DNA of 64,000 nucleotides from Quillaja saponaria (lineage: Eukaryota > Streptophyta > Magnoliopsida > Fabales > Quillajaceae). Both the position numbers and the translations under genes were made by a program. Under the pieces are notes generated by a model that saw only the letters and a list, made by a program, of their open reading frames with translations, was not told where the DNA came from and did no database searches. Positions 61,399 to 64,000 of this stretch are shown here, piece by piece (positions within the stretch are counted from its first letter, which is position 1; each line of letters opens with the position of its first letter). The stretch is taken from positions 12,063,001 to 12,127,000 of the forward strand of contig CM055605.1 in NCBI GenBank assembly GCA_029379385.1, written 5' to 3'.

Positions 61399-64000
61399 TT
61401 TTAAATCATGCACTTGCAATTTTTCTGACTCAATTTCTCTCACAAACACTCAATATTGCAAGCAACCTTATGATCCAATCTAAGATATATATAATAAGAA
61501 GTTTAAGTTTTAATAATCAGTTTGGCAGGACATACTTGCAATTTTTTTATTAATCTCTCTCTTTCATTCTCAATATATTATCAAAACATGCACTTCTCAT
61601 GCAATCTGTGTAAGTTGTTTAAAGATCTTAGTCCAAAAGAAAAATACACAAAAAATCTATTTCACTTATAATGAGAGTAACTTTATTAGTTTTTTAATTG
61701 GTTGTTAATTTTTTTAATCATCAAGTTTTAGGTAGTCAGCTCACCTCTAATATAACCTTTCACTCAATTATAGCCAGTACACTAGTCTAGATATAAGCCT
61801 CGTGTATTACTATAGTTTAGTGGTTTTTTTTATCAAGTCATTGGATTTGAGTTTACAGTCAATGAACGAACCTATGGATCTGGGTTTGAATGCATTCATC
61901 AGTTGTTTTCACCAAGAAAGAGAGGAGAGAGAGTGAGTTATAGGGTTAGGATCATCTCCTATTCTTGAAGAACAGGGGATGATGCTATGTGAAAGATGCA
62001 TATAGCAAGAGGATAAATCTGTAATTGAATTAGATATACTTTTTGGAAGAGAAATGATGTTTCTTCTCCCTCCGAACACATTCCTCTCCGGTACCACAGA
62101 GGATTTAAATCCTCTACAACCAATTCACCAATCAATTATGCAAGCAAGTGGTTTTTATCCATGCTTGAGCTTCGATACCACCATTATCTTATGTAATTAT
62201 CAAATCGTTCCAATTTCAATTGTTAGTTTACTATTTTTCTAGTAAAAAATACATATTTTAAGAATAATCATTACATATTACATGTGTGGGTAAAATTTGT
62301 TAGTATGGTATTAAACCATATATTGAGCATGTATGTGACTTAACAAGATTGAAATGAGTTTAGTGGATATGTACTCATTGTGGTTAGGTGTAAGATTAAA
62401 TAAGTTTAGTGGATATGTACTCATTGTGGCCCCTAACCTGATATTTGACAATAGTGAAGATGGCGGCCTGACACTTCTTTATTGAAATCAAATCCTTCTA
62501 TAATAATACCTATTTGCTTGGATGCATATCAGCCGTAGGATATTTTTAATACACGTGGCTTATATCTAGATACTATTGGGGGGGGAGAAAGGTTATCTTG
62601 GAGGTGAGCTGGCTCCCCCTTGTAATAAGAAGAATTTTTTATTGTTTTTCCTATGATGGAAATGTCCAATTCCCTTTCATTAGTTATTATTTCATCGTCT
62701 CTTTCCCTTACATCAAAAGGTCGAGCTCAAAGATAATTGAACTTTGATAATTAAGAATGCATACTCTTTACATTGGTCATATACATTTAAAATATTTTAA
62801 AATATCGCAAGAATAAGTGTGAATATTTATTGTCATAACACATTATTTTAAATTACCACATTTTTGTTTATATCTTGCTAAGGGTAATAAGATCTAAAAT
62901 CCATTTATTTAAAAATAGAAATGAAGGAGAGGATAAGGGATGCCGCTAAGGGGAGGGACGACAAATCCTGACAAACACTTTCTATTATATAGACAACTTC
63001 TAGGGTTAAGAATGAACTGTAAACTCTAAAAATGATAGTTTGCACGAAATTAATTGATTCATATTGTATGTGTCGTTTCCAATAACTATTTTTGATAGTA
63101 ATTAGAGACCTTCGCTATACCAATCAACAATTTAATAGCTTATACACTGATGTGAGAAGCGTACACTAACTCTACACATATACAATGAAAATTTAATGGG
63201 ATGTTACAAAATACACTAACATTTGAATATCTAATCTATACTATACTAAAAGTTAGAATACTCTTATGATACTCTCTAACTTTTTAGTTTTGTTTTTAAT
63301 TCAAATATCATAATAAAATGGAGAATTTTTCATAAATTTTGATCTGTCTTTAAATTAAAATTCTGTCATTTATTAGAAACCACTCATTTTCTCTTATAAT
63401 AAAAAAAACAAAAATTCCCGTATTGTTAACTTCAATTAATCAATTATTTTCCTTTTTTTTTTAAATCTACGTTTTCTAAAACTTATCTCATTCTCTGTAT
63501 TATGTACAACAATTATAATATCTTTTACATTATCTCTTAAAAAAAAAAAAAACCCTTGAACACTGTACTTAGGGCTAATAATTCTAAAAGTGAGTAACTA
63601 ACTAGTTAAAGAAATTTCTCAATTTATAGCTATTATCCAATCTAATTCCCGTATAAAGCAAAGATTTGATCTCAAATCAGATATTGCCAAGGTTGAGATT
63701 TTGAGGATTTCACATGTGATGGATAACAAGAGTTAGTTTCACATCAACATCCAAAGAAAATAATATAAGTAAATCAAATATATATTATAAAACTCATTTG
63801 ACGCATTGTCTAAGGATAACACGGTAATATAGAATTATTCAGCTACTTCTTATACAACTTTTGACATTAACTCATATATTGTATAATCAACAAACTAGCC
63901 CTCGACACCCTAAACTTAGAGGCGTAGGCTTTTGGGTTCAAGTTTCTTTCTTATCTTGGGCAGGTTGGCCACAGTTCTTATCGATTAGTCCAATAAATAA
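61399..64000. other. Intergenic DNA, no recognised gene
   Basis: AT-rich. Short ORFs at 61909-62097 and 62054-62242 overlap on opposite strands and carry no motif. A near-perfect direct repeat lies at 62355-62430. The end near 63898-63990 includes GTAGGCTTTTGGGTTCAAG, a phrase common in plant repeats. Confidence 0.4.
62355..62430. repeat. Direct repeat, about 27 bp, two copies
   Basis: AGTTTAGTGGATATGTACTC followed by ATTGTGG occurs twice, about 48 bp apart, without mismatch. Probably a recent tandem duplication. Confidence 0.75.

Noticed and set aside
63890..63990. Possible tRNA-like B box (GGTTCAAGT) near the window end
   Set aside because: No A box or acceptor stem pairing was found; the phrase is common in plant repeats.
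1..64000. CRISPR arrays, prokaryotic operons, riboswitches
   Set aside because: No regularly spaced repeats with unique spacers and no prokaryotic gene organisation; the DNA is plainly plant nuclear.

Overview
The window is nuclear DNA from a flowering plant, most likely a eudicot. It is AT-rich, with spliced genes using GT-AG introns and many plant-type transposons (Ty3 chromovirus, Ty1/copia, L1-type LINE, TIR elements and MITEs). The species cannot be told from the sequence. No bacterial operon, CRISPR array, rRNA or convincing tRNA gene was seen.

Two host genes are recognisable and look intact. A four-exon GH3 acyl-acid amido synthetase gene closest to Arabidopsis GH3.10/DFL2 lies on the minus strand at 10.87-13.61 kb (603 aa). 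A 20-exon SMC2 gene, encoding the condensin ATPase subunit, lies on the plus strand at 49.29-59.24 kb (1,176 aa). A third candidate is a two-exon gene for a 57-aa secreted-type peptide on the minus strand at 61.07-61.40 kb, convergent with SMC2.

Region by region. 0-3.7 kb holds a decayed copia gag (minus) with a primer-binding-site relic. 3.74-7.08 kb is a reversed solo LTR of a chromovirus family, inserted in a 29-bp minisatellite and itself carrying a block that looks like mitochondrial DNA. 7.65-12.03 kb (block A) is the 3' half of the GH3 locus plus downstream flank, with a 1.7-kb TIR element inside. 16.03-21.62 kb (block B) is a second, broken copy of block A. It carries a MITE and a solo LTR that block A lacks, and lacks the TIR element that block A has. 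Block B sits inside a GONST3-like nucleotide-sugar transporter pseudogene (15.79-16.03 and 21.62-22.56 kb), with about 185 bp of that gene present on both sides. 23.94-34.27 kb is a nearly complete but dead chromovirus with a perfect 5-bp target duplication, interrupted by another solo LTR. 37.29-43.17 kb is a full-length dead LINE with a 9-bp target duplication. 44.35-47.47 kb is a 5'-truncated copia element with one LTR. 48.36-48.84 kb is a MITE directly upstream of the SMC2 promoter, which has a canonical E2F site.

The genes do not form a pathway. GH3 acts in hormone conjugation and SMC2 in chromosome condensation. The main interest is structural: a duplicated gene half inserted into another gene, with paralogous empty sites that order the transposon insertions. 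No undescribed defence or mobile system was found; the least explained items are the small peptide gene and a 1.5-kb block inside the nested LTR.
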